Positions 1 to 7,747 of a DNA stretch of 21,619 nt are shown here, one piece after another. The notes under the pieces are model-generated. The model had not been told where the DNA came from, did not search any database, and saw nothing but the letters and a program-made list of their open reading frames with translations. Within the stretch, counting starts at the first letter, position 1. Each line of letters starts with the position of its first letter. A program made the position numbers and the translations under genes. Source of the stretch: an uncultured Collinsella sp. (GTDB lineage: Bacteria > Actinomycetota > Coriobacteriia > Coriobacteriales > Coriobacteriaceae); assembly GCA_900541185.1 (NCBI GenBank), contig UQIQ01000037.1:1-21619 (forward strand), written 5' to 3'.

Positions 1-47
1 GAGATGACGTCGAGTCTCGTGGGCTCGGAGATGTGTATAAGAGACAG
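1..47. other. Residual Illumina/Nextera sequencing adapter at contig end
   Basis: Bases 14-47 are identical to the 34-nt Nextera read-2 transposase adapter, including the 19-bp Tn5 mosaic end (29-47, ending TATAAGAGACAG). Bases 1-5 (GAGAT) match the end of the P7 primer, and the 8 bases between them (GACGTCGA, 6-13) sit exactly where the i7 index belongs; from memory this is index N729. The infB reading frame becomes biologically sensible only from base 48 on. This is a library artefact and not chromosomal DNA or a natural transposon end. Confidence 0.97.
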
Positions 48-1257
48 GCTTAAGGTCGGCGGGATCGTCGTAGAACGAGAAGGTGTTCTCCTCCTCGGGG
101 GTGATGATCTTGATCTGACGGCCCAGGTCGTCGGCAACGAGCTCAACGAGGTCGTCGGACATGGACTGCGTCATGGTGAGCGGCGTACCCAGCAGGAACA
201 GGCGCTTGATGATGTCGTTGGCCGGAACGTCGAGCGCCTCGGCAAGCTCCTGGACGGTAACGCCCTGGGAGACCTTGATGGCGTCGAGGTCCTCGGGGTT
301 CACGCCCTGGGCCAGCGCCTCCTCTATCTTGCGCTCCTCCTGAGCCTTGGCAGCCTCGCGCTCGCGCTTCTCCTTGCGCTTCTTGCGGCGACCGGTGGAC
401 TCGCGAGAGGCCTCCTCGACGGCAGCACGAGCCTCCTCGAGCACCTTCTCGCGGCTGTACTCCTCGGCCTCGCGAGCCATGCGGCTGTAGTGGTCCTCTT
501 CGTTGTTGTGACCGCCCTTGCGCTTCTTGCCCTTGCCCTGCTTATCGGGGTTGGGGAAGTCCATGCCGGCAGCGACGTTGTTGCTGGCGTTGGTGCGATG
601 GCTGTGCGGACGGCTCTCGGAGGCGTTGCGATCGGAATTGTTGTCGGAGGCGTTGCGATCGTTACGACGGCCACCGCGGCGGTCGTTGTTGCCGCCACGA
701 CGGTTACCGCGCTCGGCGGCGCGCTCGGCCTTGGCCTTGTCCTCGGCGTCCTTCTTCTCCTTGAGCACGGTCTCCTGTGCGGCGATCTGGTCGAGCAGCG
801 AACGGAAGCGGGAACCGGAGTCGGAAGCGGGAACGGCGCGGCGCTGGGCCTCGCGGGCAGCCTCCTCCTTCTCGCGGGCAAGGCGCTCCTGCTCGGCTTT
901 CTTCTTGGCCTCGGCCTCGGCGCGGGCAGCCTCCTCGGCAGCCTGGGCTGCGGCAAACTGGCGGCGCTCCTCCTCGCGGGCCTTCTCGGCGGCGATGCGC
1001 TCGCGCTCGGCCTCGGCAGCGCGTGCGGCCTCCTCGGCGGCAGCTGCCTGCTCCTCGGCCTGCTTGGCGGCCTCGACTTCCTGGGCGCGGGCCTCGATCA
1101 CCGAGGCGAGCTGCTTGCGGACCATGGCGACATAGGCGTCCTCCAAGGTGGAGGAAGCGGACTTAGCGGGAATCTTCATATCGGCGAGATGACCCATCAG
1201 TTCCTTGGAGGTCATGCCGAACTCTTTGGCCAGGGTGGACACACGGACTTTTGCCAT
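48..1257 (-). CDS. infB: Translation initiation factor IF-2, N-terminal part (truncated by contig end)
   Basis: IF-2 is the GTPase that brings initiator fMet-tRNA to the 30S subunit and promotes subunit joining. Only about 403 N-terminal residues are present; the GTPase domain and the tRNA-binding C domain lie beyond the contig end. Residues 1-53 (MAKVRVSTLAKEFGM...) form a first IF2_N helical domain. A long Ala/Glu/Arg-rich coiled-coil linker follows (about 54-160), then an Arg/Gly/Asn-rich low-complexity stretch (about 175-225), a Lys/Arg-rich stretch, and a second IF2_N domain at about 329-380 (VSQGVTVQELAEALDVPAND). The ATG at 1257 is preceded by AGGTGA with 6-nt spacing. It is the third gene of the rimP-nusA-infB operon, 91 nt after nusA. 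No ylxR gene lies between them, unlike in many Gram-positives. The reading frame shows no damage apart from the adapter junction. Confidence 0.96.
617..661. repeat. 27-bp-period direct repeat inside infB
   Basis: An 18-nt sequence, TCGGAGGCGTTGCGATCG, occurs at 617-634 and again at 644-661, so the period is 27 bp (9 codons). It encodes a duplicated Asp-Arg-Asn-Ala-Ser unit in the Arg/Asn-rich linker of IF-2. Because the period is a whole number of codons, copy-number change would keep the frame. Confidence 0.8.
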
Positions 1258-1278
1258 ATGACTTCACCTACCCTTTCT

Positions 1279-1293
1279 GGCACCTTGGGTGCC
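1279..1293 (-). other. Small hairpin just upstream of the infB ribosome binding site
   Basis: GGCACC (1279-1284) and GGTGCC (1288-1293) pair perfectly around a 3-nt loop, 21 nt upstream of the infB start. No U-run follows on the minus strand, so it is not a terminator. It could influence infB translation, but the stem is only 6 bp. Confidence 0.4.
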
Positions 1294-1317
1294 TAGAGAC
1301 TGAACGAGCGTGGGAGA

Positions 1318-1340
1318 CGCGCCGGGACCCGCCCGGCGCG
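1318..1340 (-). other. GC-rich hairpin in the nusA-infB spacer
   Basis: A 9-bp perfect G+C stem (CGCGCCGGG at 1318-1326 with CCCGGCGCG at 1332-1340) and a 5-nt loop lie 8 nt after the nusA stop codon. No U-tract follows on the minus strand, so a full intrinsic terminator is unlikely. An RNA processing, pausing or stabilising role between the two cistrons is plausible. Confidence 0.55.
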
Positions 1341-1348
1341 ACCGCGCG

Positions 1349-2596
1349 CTAGATCAGGTCCTCCGCATCATCGAAGGCGTCGGTGTCATGGACACCGCAG
1401 AAACGGGAGCCGGGACGAGCCTGGTTGCGGCACTGGATGCCGTCCTCGGACACGTACTCGCAGCGGCGGACGTCCTCGTCCTCCTCGTCACCGATCAGGT
1501 CGGCGGCGGGCTCCTCGTGAACGGGAACGTTCTTGAGGATGTCGGCGGCAAGGGTCTCGGACTTGATGTCGATGTGCCAGCCGGTCAGGCGCGCGGCGAG
1601 GCGGGCGTTCTGGCCCTCCTTGCCGATGGCGAGGGACAACTGGTCGTCGGGCACGATGACGCCGGCGTAGGCCTTCTCCTCGTCGATGAGGACGCGGGTG
1701 ACCTTAGCGGGCGACAGGGCGTTGGCGACGTAGACGGCAGGATCGGCATCCCACAGGATGACGTCGACGCGCTCGCCACGGAGCTCGCCCACGACAGCGC
1801 GAACACGGCTGCCCTTGGGGCCGACGCAGGCGCCCACGGGATCCAGACGGTCGTCGAGCGAGTGGACGGCGACCTTGGAGCGCTGGCCGGGCTCGCGGGC
1901 GATCGACTTGATCTGGACGGTGCCCTCATAGATCTCGGGCACCTCCTGCTCAAACAGACGACGCATGAGCTCGGGGTGGGTACGGGAGATGACAATCGGC
2001 GGACGGCTGTGCTCGCCGCGAACCGGCTGCAGGTTGGAGTTAGGGTCGCGAACGTCGATGATCACGGCCTTGATGTGCTGGTTATGCAGGTAGCGCTCGC
2101 CCATCGGACGCTCGTTGCGCTCGTTCTCGTAACGACGCTGATCGAAGTGTGGCAGCTCGGCCTCGACGCCCTCGCGGATCTTGACGATCGTAAAGTCGGG
2201 CGTGGACTGCAGCACGGTACCGCTGATGAGGTCACCGATGCGGCCGGAGAACTCCTCGTAGATCTGCTCGCGGGCGGAGTTGCGCACGATGGCGTTGATC
2301 TCGGCCTTGGCGTGCTGGGCGGCGATGCGGCTCGTGTTCTTGGGGGTGACGTCAATCTCCTCGAACTCGGTGAAGTTGCCCTCCTCGTCCATGGAATCGT
2401 CAATCGGCTCCAGACGGTAGACGTAGATCTTGCCGGTGGTGCGGTCGATGGTCACCTTGGCGCCCCACTCAAGATGCAGGATCTCGGCATAGCTCTTGGC
2501 AAGCGACTGCTCCAGGCGGTCAATCAGGTAGAGCTGGTCGATGTGCTTCTCCTGGCAAAGCTCCATCAGGGCGGACATCATGTCGGATGCTGCCAT
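1349..2596 (-). CDS. nusA: Transcription termination/antitermination factor NusA
   Basis: NusA binds RNA polymerase and nascent RNA and modulates pausing, intrinsic termination and antitermination. At 415 residues it has the short actinobacterial form: an N-terminal RNAP-binding domain (about 1-130, start MAASDMMSALMELCQEK), then an S1 domain (about 135-200), then KH1 and KH2 (about 205-350, with GPKGSRVRAVVGEL and LAIGKEGQNARLAARLTGW). The acidic C-terminal repeats of the E. coli protein are absent. Instead there is an acidic linker and a Cys/His cluster: C379, C389, C400 and H403, spaced C-x9-C-x10-C-x2-H, which looks like a small zinc-binding knuckle. The start lies 1 nt after the rimP stop, so translation is probably coupled. 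The upstream leader attenuator would control nusA as well. Confidence 0.97.
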   Translation of the reverse strand: MAASDMMSALMELCQEKHIDQLYLIDRLEQSLAKSYAEILHLEWGAKVTIDRTTGKIYVYRLEPIDDSMDEEGNFTEFEEIDVTPKNTSRIAAQHAKAEINAIVRNSAREQIYEEFSGRIGDLISGTVLQSTPDFTIVKIREGVEAELPHFDQRRYENERNERPMGERYLHNQHIKAVIIDVRDPNSNLQPVRGEHSRPPIVISRTHPELMRRLFEQEVPEIYEGTVQIKSIAREPGQRSKVAVHSLDDRLDPVGACVGPKGSRVRAVVGELRGERVDVILWDADPAVYVANALSPAKVTRVLIDEEKAYAGVIVPDDQLSLAIGKEGQNARLAARLTGWHIDIKSETLAADILKNVPVHEEPAADLIGDEEDEDVRRCEYVSEDGIQCRNQARPGSRFCGVHDTDAFDDAEDLI

Positions 2597-2597
2597 C

Positions 2598-3092
2598 TTA
2601 CTTTCCTTCCTTCACGGGCTTGAAGTCGTAGGTGGGCTTCAACTTGCACTTTTTAACATCAGAGAAATCGAGGGTGACGGACTCGCCGCCCTCGAGCTCG
2701 AGGGTCACGTTCGTCTCGGTGGCGGCGGCAATCTTGCCGGCGTACTTGCGACGGCCCTCGGTGGCGGTGGAGGTGAGCTCACAGTTCTCGCCCACAAAGC
2801 GGGCAAAGTCGCACGGGCGGCGCAGCGGGCGCGCCATACCCGGGCTCGACACCTCGAGCGTATAGCTCGAAGAGATGGGGTCGAGCTCCTCAATCACATC
2901 GCCGACCCACTTGGTGTTGGCCGTGACGTCGTTGAGCGAAAGACTCTGACCCTCGGCACCCTCGATACGCACGCGCACGCAGGGGGCCTTGGTGGCACCC
3001 ACGAGTTCGACGTCGACGATGTCGATATCGTGCTGGGGAGCGACGGCCTCGAGCGCGTCGATGATCGCCTGCTCGGTCTTGGTCTTGACCAT
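2598..3092 (-). CDS. rimP: Ribosome maturation factor RimP
   Basis: RimP assists maturation of the 30S subunit. The protein has 164 residues starting MVKTKTEQAIIDALE. It has the two-domain RimP layout: an N-terminal alpha/beta domain containing DIDIVDVELV and the family hallmark LEVSSPGMARPLRRP (about 85-100), then an SH3-like barrel ending in CKLKPTYDFKPVKEGK. The ATG at 3092 was chosen because GGAGG lies 7 nt upstream and homology begins there. The frame is open further upstream to about 3245, but that extension would run across the promoter and leader terminator and looks non-coding. It is the first gene of rimP-nusA-infB, and its stop is 1 nt before nusA. Confidence 0.95.
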   Translation of the reverse strand: MVKTKTEQAIIDALEAVAPQHDIDIVDVELVGATKAPCVRVRIEGAEGQSLSLNDVTANTKWVGDVIEELDPISSSYTLEVSSPGMARPLRRPCDFARFVGENCELTSTATEGRRKYAGKIAAATETNVTLELEGGESVTLDFSDVKKCKLKPTYDFKPVKEGK

Positions 3093-3112
3093 TGCGGCAC
3101 CTCCATCCATAC

Positions 3113-3145
3113 AAAAAAGAAGCGGGGCCGAAACCCCACTTCTTT
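3113..3145 (-). terminator. Intrinsic terminator in the rimP-nusA-infB leader (putative attenuator)
   Basis: Read on the minus strand, GAAGTGGGG pairs with CCCCGCTTC over 9 bp around a 6-nt TTTCGG loop, and six U residues follow directly (complement of 3113-3118). The U-G wobble at 3138/3123 is a pair only in minus-strand RNA; on the plus strand it would be a C-A mismatch, so the structure is built for the minus strand. It lies between the rimP promoter and the rimP start codon, 20 nt before the ATG. It can therefore only act as a premature terminator for this operon, or for rare read-through from leuS. Confidence 0.85.
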
Positions 3146-3170
3146 CAATTACAACTTCATTTGCAAGCAA

Positions 3171-3199
3171 ACTATACCAATAGCTGCGGAAACGTGCAA
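3171..3199 (-). promoter_or_regulatory. Sigma-70-type promoter of rimP-nusA-infB
   Basis: On the minus strand there is TTGCAC (-35, 3194-3199), a 17-bp spacer and TATAGT (-10, 3171-3176). The expected transcription start is near 3163-3164, giving a leader of about 70 nt that contains the intrinsic terminator at 3113-3145. It is the best promoter match in the rimP upstream region. Confidence 0.75.
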
Positions 3200-3285
3200 G
3201 CACAGTACGAATCTGCAGGTCAGCGTGCGCACAGCTTCTCCACAAGAATAGAACAATTGACCGCAGACATCAGGGCAGGTACATG

Positions 3286-3326
3286 AAAAACGAGGGACGA
3301 CCCAATCGGATCGCCCCTCGTCTTTT
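3286..3326. terminator. Bidirectional intrinsic terminator downstream of leuS
   Basis: ACGAGGG (3290-3296) pairs with CCCTCGT (3315-3321), extended by CGA/TCG after one mismatch. There are five A before the stem (U-run for minus-strand transcripts) and CTTTT after it. It follows the leuS stop codon by about 25 nt and would end the leuS transcript before the rimP promoter. Confidence 0.85.
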
Positions 3327-3350
3327 ATGCGTCAGTTAAGCGCGCAATGC

Positions 3351-5927
3351 TTACTTGACCACCAGGTTGACCAGCTTGCCGGGCACGCAGATGGCCTTGA
3401 CGACCGTCTTGCCGTCGAGCCACTTGGTGACGGCGGTCTCGGCGGCAGCCTGCATTTCCTCGTTGGAGGCATCGCGGGCCACGTCGATGCGGCCACGGAC
3501 CTTGCCGAGTACCTGGACGACGATCTGCACCGTGTCCTCGATGGACTCGGCCAGGTCGAACTCGGGCCAGGCGGCGGTGTAAGCGTTGCCCTCGCAGCCG
3601 AGCGCCTCGTGCCACAGCTCGTCGGCCCAGAACGGGCAGATGGGCGCCAGGACGCTCACGATGTCCTTGGCCACGCCGTAGCACAGGGCCTTGTCGCGGT
3701 CAGCACCCTCGGTGGCGTTGAGGTAGGCGCTCGCCGCGTTGACGAGCTCCATGACGGCCGAGATCGCGGTGTTGAACTGGCCGCGATCGAAGTCCTCGGT
3801 GCACTTGGCGATGGTGCGGTGACGCTCACGGTAGAGCTTCATCGCGGTCTCGCCGAGCACGGACTTGTCGAAGGCCACGTTGGCGTCACCCGACTGGACG
3901 AGCTGCCACACGATACGCCAGGCGCGCTTGATAAAGCGGTTGGCGCCCTCGACGGCCTTGGGATCCCAGTCGAAGTCCTTCTCGGGCGGGGCGATAAACA
4001 GGATCGCCAGACGCATGGTGTCGGCGCCGTAGGGCTCGATAACCGAGCTCGGGGGCACGACGTTGCCTTTGGACTTGGACATGGTGTCGCCGTTCTCGTC
4101 CTTGACCATGCCCTGGCACAGCAGGTTGATGAAGGGCTCGTCAACACTCAGCAGACCCAGGTCGCGCAGCGCCTTGGTAAAGAAGCGGCTGTAGAGCAGG
4201 TGCAGAATGGCGTGCTCGATGCCACCGATGTAGTTATCGACGGGCATCCAACGGTCGGCTGCCTCGCGGGAGAAGGGCAGCTCGGTGTTGTGCGGGTCGG
4301 TATAGCGCAGGTAATACCAGCTGGAGCAGGTGAACGTGTCCATGGTATCGGTCTCGCGCTTAGCCGGGCGGCCGCAGACCGGGCAGGTGGTCTCGTAGAA
4401 GTCCTTACACTCGGCGAGGGTCTCGCCGGCGCCCAGGTCCAGGTTCTCGGGCAGCGTCACCGGCAGCTGATCCTCAGGCACGGGCACGATGCCGCAGTGC
4501 TCGCAGTGGATGGCCGGGATGGGGTTGCCCCAATAGCGTTGACGGCTGATGAGCCAGTCGCGCAGGCGGAACTCGACCTTGCGACGGCCGCAGCCCATGG
4601 CCTCGAGGTCGGCCACGATGGCAGCCTCGCCCTCGGAGTGCTTACCGCCGCGCATGCCGGTGTACTTGCCGGACTGGACAAGCGTGCCCTCGGCAGCGTG
4701 GGCGCAATCCCAGTCGACGGTCTCGGCATGGAAGGTATCGATGGTCTCGCCGCTGGCCTCGACGGCAGCGCGATCGTCATCGTCCAGGATGATCGGCACG
4801 ATCGGCAGGTCGTACTTACGGGCAAACTCAAAGTCGCGCTGGTCGCCACAGGGAACGGCCATGACGGCACCGGTACCGTAGTCGGCAACGACATAATCGG
4901 CAACCCACACGGGGACCTTCTCGCCGTTGACGGGGTTTACCACATAGCGGCCCGTGAAGGCACCGTGCTTCTCGAGGGTGCCTTGGGCACGCTCGACGGC
5001 AGAGATATGCTTGGAGTCCTCGACGATCTTGGTGACGGCCTCCTCGTACTCCGTGCCCTCGACGAGCTCGTGCAGGCCGGCGTACTCGGGAGCCAGAACA
5101 AAGAAGGAGACGCCAAAAAGGGTATCGGCACGCGTGGTGAAGACGGTGATCTTGCCCTCATCGCCCTCGATGGGCTCGCCATGCTGGTCGCACAGGGTAA
5201 AGTCGACCTCGGCGCCCTCGGAGCGACCGATCCAGTTGGCCTGCATCTGCTTGACGCGCTCGGGCCAGCCGGGGAGCTTCTCCAGATCGTCGAGCAGCTC
5301 CTGGGAGTACTCGGTGATCTTAAAGTACCATTGCTCAAGGTCGCGCTTCTCGGGCTCGGTGCCGCAGCGCCAGCACTTGCCCTCGGTGACCTGCTCGTTG
5401 GCCAGAACAGTCTTGCAGGTGGGGCACCAGTTGACCGGGTTCTTCTTGCGGTAGACCAGGCCCTTTTCCCACAGCTTCTCAAAGATCCACTGACCCCAGC
5501 GGTAGTAGTCGGGGCTGCAGGTCTTGACCATGCGATCCAGATCGTAGGAGAATCCCATGCGCTTCATCGTGGCGAGCGCCTGGTCCATGTTCTTATACGT
5601 CCAGGCGGCAGCCTGCGTGTTGTGCTTGATGGCGGCGTTCTCGGCGGGCAGGCCAAAGGCGTCAAAGCCGATGGGGTGCAGCACGTCAAAGCCGCGCATG
5701 CGGGCCTGACGGGCCATGGCATCGCCGATAGTGTAGTTGCGCGCGTGGCCCATGTGCAGGTCGCCCGACGGATACGGGAACATCTCGAGCACGTACTTTT
5801 TGGGCTTGCTGTCGTCGGTGTCGACGGCAAAGAGGTTGGAGTCCTCCCAGGCCTTCATCCACCGGGACTCAATGGCCTGCGCGTCGTAGGCAGGGATCTC
5901 ATCCTTATGATCTGTGCAATCGCACAT
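3351..5927 (-). CDS. leuS: Leucyl-tRNA synthetase
   Basis: This class Ia enzyme charges tRNA-Leu with leucine in the cytoplasm. It has 858 residues, a normal bacterial length. Visible features are FPYPSGDLHMGHARN with the HIGH-type motif at about 58-61, a zinc-ribbon-like CPTCK...CWRC segment, the inserted CP1 editing domain (about 220-420), MSKSKGN at about 616 (KMSKS loop), and the C-terminal anticodon-binding and LeuRS-specific regions. The ATG at 5927 (MCDCTDHKDEIP) has AAAGGAG about 7 nt upstream. The frame stays open to about 6053, but that stretch lies in a long inverted repeat and lacks homology. leuS is flanked by terminators on both sides and is probably monocistronic. Its leader carries the 118-nt inverted repeat described separately. 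Confidence 0.97.
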   Translation of the reverse strand: MCDCTDHKDEIPAYDAQAIESRWMKAWEDSNLFAVDTDDSKPKKYVLEMFPYPSGDLHMGHARNYTIGDAMARQARMRGFDVLHPIGFDAFGLPAENAAIKHNTQAAAWTYKNMDQALATMKRMGFSYDLDRMVKTCSPDYYRWGQWIFEKLWEKGLVYRKKNPVNWCPTCKTVLANEQVTEGKCWRCGTEPEKRDLEQWYFKITEYSQELLDDLEKLPGWPERVKQMQANWIGRSEGAEVDFTLCDQHGEPIEGDEGKITVFTTRADTLFGVSFFVLAPEYAGLHELVEGTEYEEAVTKIVEDSKHISAVERAQGTLEKHGAFTGRYVVNPVNGEKVPVWVADYVVADYGTGAVMAVPCGDQRDFEFARKYDLPIVPIILDDDDRAAVEASGETIDTFHAETVDWDCAHAAEGTLVQSGKYTGMRGGKHSEGEAAIVADLEAMGCGRRKVEFRLRDWLISRQRYWGNPIPAIHCEHCGIVPVPEDQLPVTLPENLDLGAGETLAECKDFYETTCPVCGRPAKRETDTMDTFTCSSWYYLRYTDPHNTELPFSREAADRWMPVDNYIGGIEHAILHLLYSRFFTKALRDLGLLSVDEPFINLLCQGMVKDENGDTMSKSKGNVVPPSSVIEPYGADTMRLAILFIAPPEKDFDWDPKAVEGANRFIKRAWRIVWQLVQSGDANVAFDKSVLGETAMKLYRERHRTIAKCTEDFDRGQFNTAISAVMELVNAASAYLNATEGADRDKALCYGVAKDIVSVLAPICPFWADELWHEALGCEGNAYTAAWPEFDLAESIEDTVQIVVQVLGKVRGRIDVARDASNEEMQAAAETAVTKWLDGKTVVKAICVPGKLVNLVVK

Positions 5928-5953
5928 ATCAGCTCCTTTGTTAGCTGGGTTGG

Positions 5954-6071
5954 GGCGGGGCGTTCTTACCTTTACTCGCTGCTGCGGACAGTCCTGCTCG
6001 CACGAAGAGCACATTAAGTGCTCTTCGGCTCGTGCGGAACTTGCAGCGAGCAAAGGTAAGAACGCCCCGCC
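5954..6071 (-). repeat. 118-nt long inverted repeat in the leuS leader
   Basis: The 29-nt arms at 5954-5982 and 6043-6071 are complementary except at one position (5974/6051), which becomes a U-G wobble in minus-strand RNA. Nested in the centre, CGAAGAGCAC (6003-6012) pairs perfectly with GTGCTCTTCG (6018-6027) around ATTAA. The right end is 27 nt upstream of the leuS start. T-box landmarks were not found. It may be a MITE-like palindromic insertion, a regulatory leader, or both. Confidence 0.8.
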
Positions 6072-6081
6072 ACATCGTTAA

Positions 6082-6098
6082 CTCGCATGATGATAGCA
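6082..6098 (-). promoter_or_regulatory. Candidate extended -10 promoter of leuS
   Basis: On the minus strand TGCTATCAT (-10 at 6090-6095 with an upstream TGN extension) lies between the guaB terminator and the inverted repeat. No good -35 box is found at the standard distance. The start would be near 6083, placing the 118-nt inverted repeat in the leuS leader RNA. This is a weak prediction. Confidence 0.4.
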
Positions 6099-6106
6099 AA
6101 TACGAC

Positions 6107-6141
6107 AAGCGAGATGCCTGCGACTTGCAGGCATCTCGCTT
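6107..6141 (-). terminator. Strong hairpin terminator downstream of guaB
   Basis: AAGCGAGATGCCTGC (6107-6121) pairs over 15 bp without mismatch with GCAGGCATCTCGCTT (6127-6141), with a 5-nt loop. It lies about 50 nt after the guaB stop and upstream of leuS. The run after the stem on the minus strand (TTGTCGTATTT) is only moderately U-rich, but stem strength and position support a terminator. Confidence 0.7.
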
Positions 6142-6189
6142 TATCTAAATAACGTAGTTGATACTCAACCTTTATGTGCAGCTCTTATC

Positions 6190-7701
6190 TTAGCGGTAGG
6201 ACACAGACTGCTGAGAGTCTTTCACGACAACGTCGTGGGCGCCGCCTTCGACGATGGAGGTGGAGCTGACCAGGGTCAGGCGTGCCTTTTCCTGGAGCTC
6301 GGGGATCGAGAGGGCGCCGCAGTTGCACATCGTGGACTTGACCTTGTAGAGTGTGCCGCCCACACCGTCCTTGAGGGAGCCGGCGTAGGGAACGTAGGAG
6401 TCGACGCCCTCGACGAAGCTGAGCTTCGCGGCGCCGCCCAGGTCGTAGCGCTGCCAGTTGCGGGCACGCGCAGAACCCTCGCCCCAGTACTCCTTCATGT
6501 ACTGACCGTTGACGTTGACGCGCTCGGTCGGGCTCTCGTCAAAGCGGGCGAAGTAACGGCCCAGCATCATAAAGTCGGCACCCATGGCAAGGGCGAGCGT
6601 CATGTGGTAGTCGTAGACGATACCGCCGTCGGAGCACACGGGCACGTAAACACCGGTCTCCTCGTAGTACTCGTCGCGGGCGCGGCAGACGTCGATCAAC
6701 GCGGTGGCCTGGCCACGGCCGATGCCCTTGGTCTCGCGGGTAATGCAGATGGAACCGCCGCCGATACCGACCTTGATGAAGTCGGCACCGCAGTCGGCCA
6801 GGAACCGGAAGCCCTCGGCGTCGACAACGTTACCGGCACCGACCTTGACGTCCTCGCCGTAGTTGGCGCGGATCCACTCGATGGTGCGCTTCTGCCACTC
6901 GCTGAAGCCCTCGGAGGAGTCGATGCACAGGACATCGGCACCGGCCTCGATGAGCAGCGGCACGCGCTCGGCATAGTCGCGGGTGTTGATACCGGCGCCG
7001 ACCATGTAGCGCTTGTCGTTATCGAGCAGCTCGTTGGGGTTGGTCTTGTGGCTGTCGTAGTCCTTGCGGAAGACGATGCCCATAAGGTGATCGTTGTCGT
7101 CGACGATAGGCAGAGCGTTGAGCTTGTTGTCCCAGATGACGTCGTTGGCAACCTTAAGGCTGATGTTCTTGTCGCCCACGATGAGCTGCTCACGCGGGGT
7201 CATGAACTCGGAGACCTTCTTCTGGTGGTCATCGCGGCTGGGGCGATAGTCACGGCTGGTGACGATACCCAGGAGCTTGCCCTTGGGAGTGCCGTCGTCG
7301 GTGACCGGCATGGTGGAGTGACCGGTCTTCTCCTTGAGCTCGATGACCTGCTCCATGGTCATGTCGGGGGTCAGCGTGGAATCGGACTGAACAAAGCCGG
7401 CCTTGTGATCCTTGACGGCCTTGACCATAGCGGCCTCGGACTCGGGGGTCTGGGAACCGTAAATGAAGGACAGGCCACCCTCGGTAGCGAGCGCGACACC
7501 CATGTCGACGCCCGAGACGGACTGCATGATGGCGGAAACCATGGGGATGTTCAGGGTGATTGCCGGCTTCTCACCGCGCTTGAAGCGGGTTAGCGGCGTC
7601 TTAAGAGAGACGTTGTTGGGGATGCACTGCGAGGACGAGTAACCAGGGACCAGCAGATACTCCGAAAACGTGTGGGACTCACCGGGAAAGAACGTAGCCA
7701 T
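6190..7701 (-). CDS. guaB: Inosine-5'-monophosphate dehydrogenase
   Basis: The enzyme oxidises IMP to XMP with NAD+, the committed step to GMP. The 503-residue protein has the usual (beta/alpha)8 barrel with an inserted CBS pair (about 105-225: SDSTLTPDMTMEQVIEL..., KVSEFMTPREQLIV). It shows the NAD-site aspartate in CIDSSEG (D261), the catalytic cysteine C319 in GIGGGSICITRETKG, the phosphate-binding SDGG (357-360), and an Arg-Tyr pair at 418-419 in the mobile flap. The GGGSICITRE loop differs from the common GPGSICTTR version, and the C-terminal half resembles a divergent IMPDH subgroup. The ATG at 7701 has AAGGAG 5 nt upstream. A promoter and a nested palindrome precede it; the divergent neighbour is a ModE-type regulator. 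Confidence 0.95.
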   Translation of the reverse strand: MATFFPGESHTFSEYLLVPGYSSSQCIPNNVSLKTPLTRFKRGEKPAITLNIPMVSAIMQSVSGVDMGVALATEGGLSFIYGSQTPESEAAMVKAVKDHKAGFVQSDSTLTPDMTMEQVIELKEKTGHSTMPVTDDGTPKGKLLGIVTSRDYRPSRDDHQKKVSEFMTPREQLIVGDKNISLKVANDVIWDNKLNALPIVDDNDHLMGIVFRKDYDSHKTNPNELLDNDKRYMVGAGINTRDYAERVPLLIEAGADVLCIDSSEGFSEWQKRTIEWIRANYGEDVKVGAGNVVDAEGFRFLADCGADFIKVGIGGGSICITRETKGIGRGQATALIDVCRARDEYYEETGVYVPVCSDGGIVYDYHMTLALAMGADFMMLGRYFARFDESPTERVNVNGQYMKEYWGEGSARARNWQRYDLGGAAKLSFVEGVDSYVPYAGSLKDGVGGTLYKVKSTMCNCGALSIPELQEKARLTLVSSTSIVEGGAHDVVVKDSQQSVSYR

Positions 7702-7747
7702 GTTTCTCCTTTTTCCATGCGACCGGTCGGCTGCAGGCCTCGTAGGA

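Noticed and set aside
29..47. Tn5/IS50-like end suggesting a transposon
   Set aside because: It is the engineered mosaic end within the complete Nextera adapter, with index bases attached, at a contig end.
1310..2623. Plus-strand frame of more than 400 codons opposite nusA, and similar frames opposite infB and guaB
   Set aside because: They mirror well-conserved minus-strand genes, have no ribosome sites or promoters, and show the biased Leu/Gly/Asp composition of antisense frames.
3093..3245. Upstream extension of rimP by 51 codons
   Set aside because: It would run through the terminator hairpin and the -10/-35 boxes; the ATG at 3092 has a good ribosome site and family homology begins there.
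3327..6017. Long open frame of nearly 900 codons on the plus strand, opposite leuS
   Set aside because: leuS is unmistakable on the minus strand; the antisense frame is a by-product of GC-rich codon bias, with a Leu/Gly/Val/Asp-rich composition and no recognisable domain.
5928..6106. T-box riboswitch upstream of leuS
   Set aside because: The structure is a simple long palindrome; the conserved T-box sequence pairing with the tRNA acceptor end and a specifier loop were not found.
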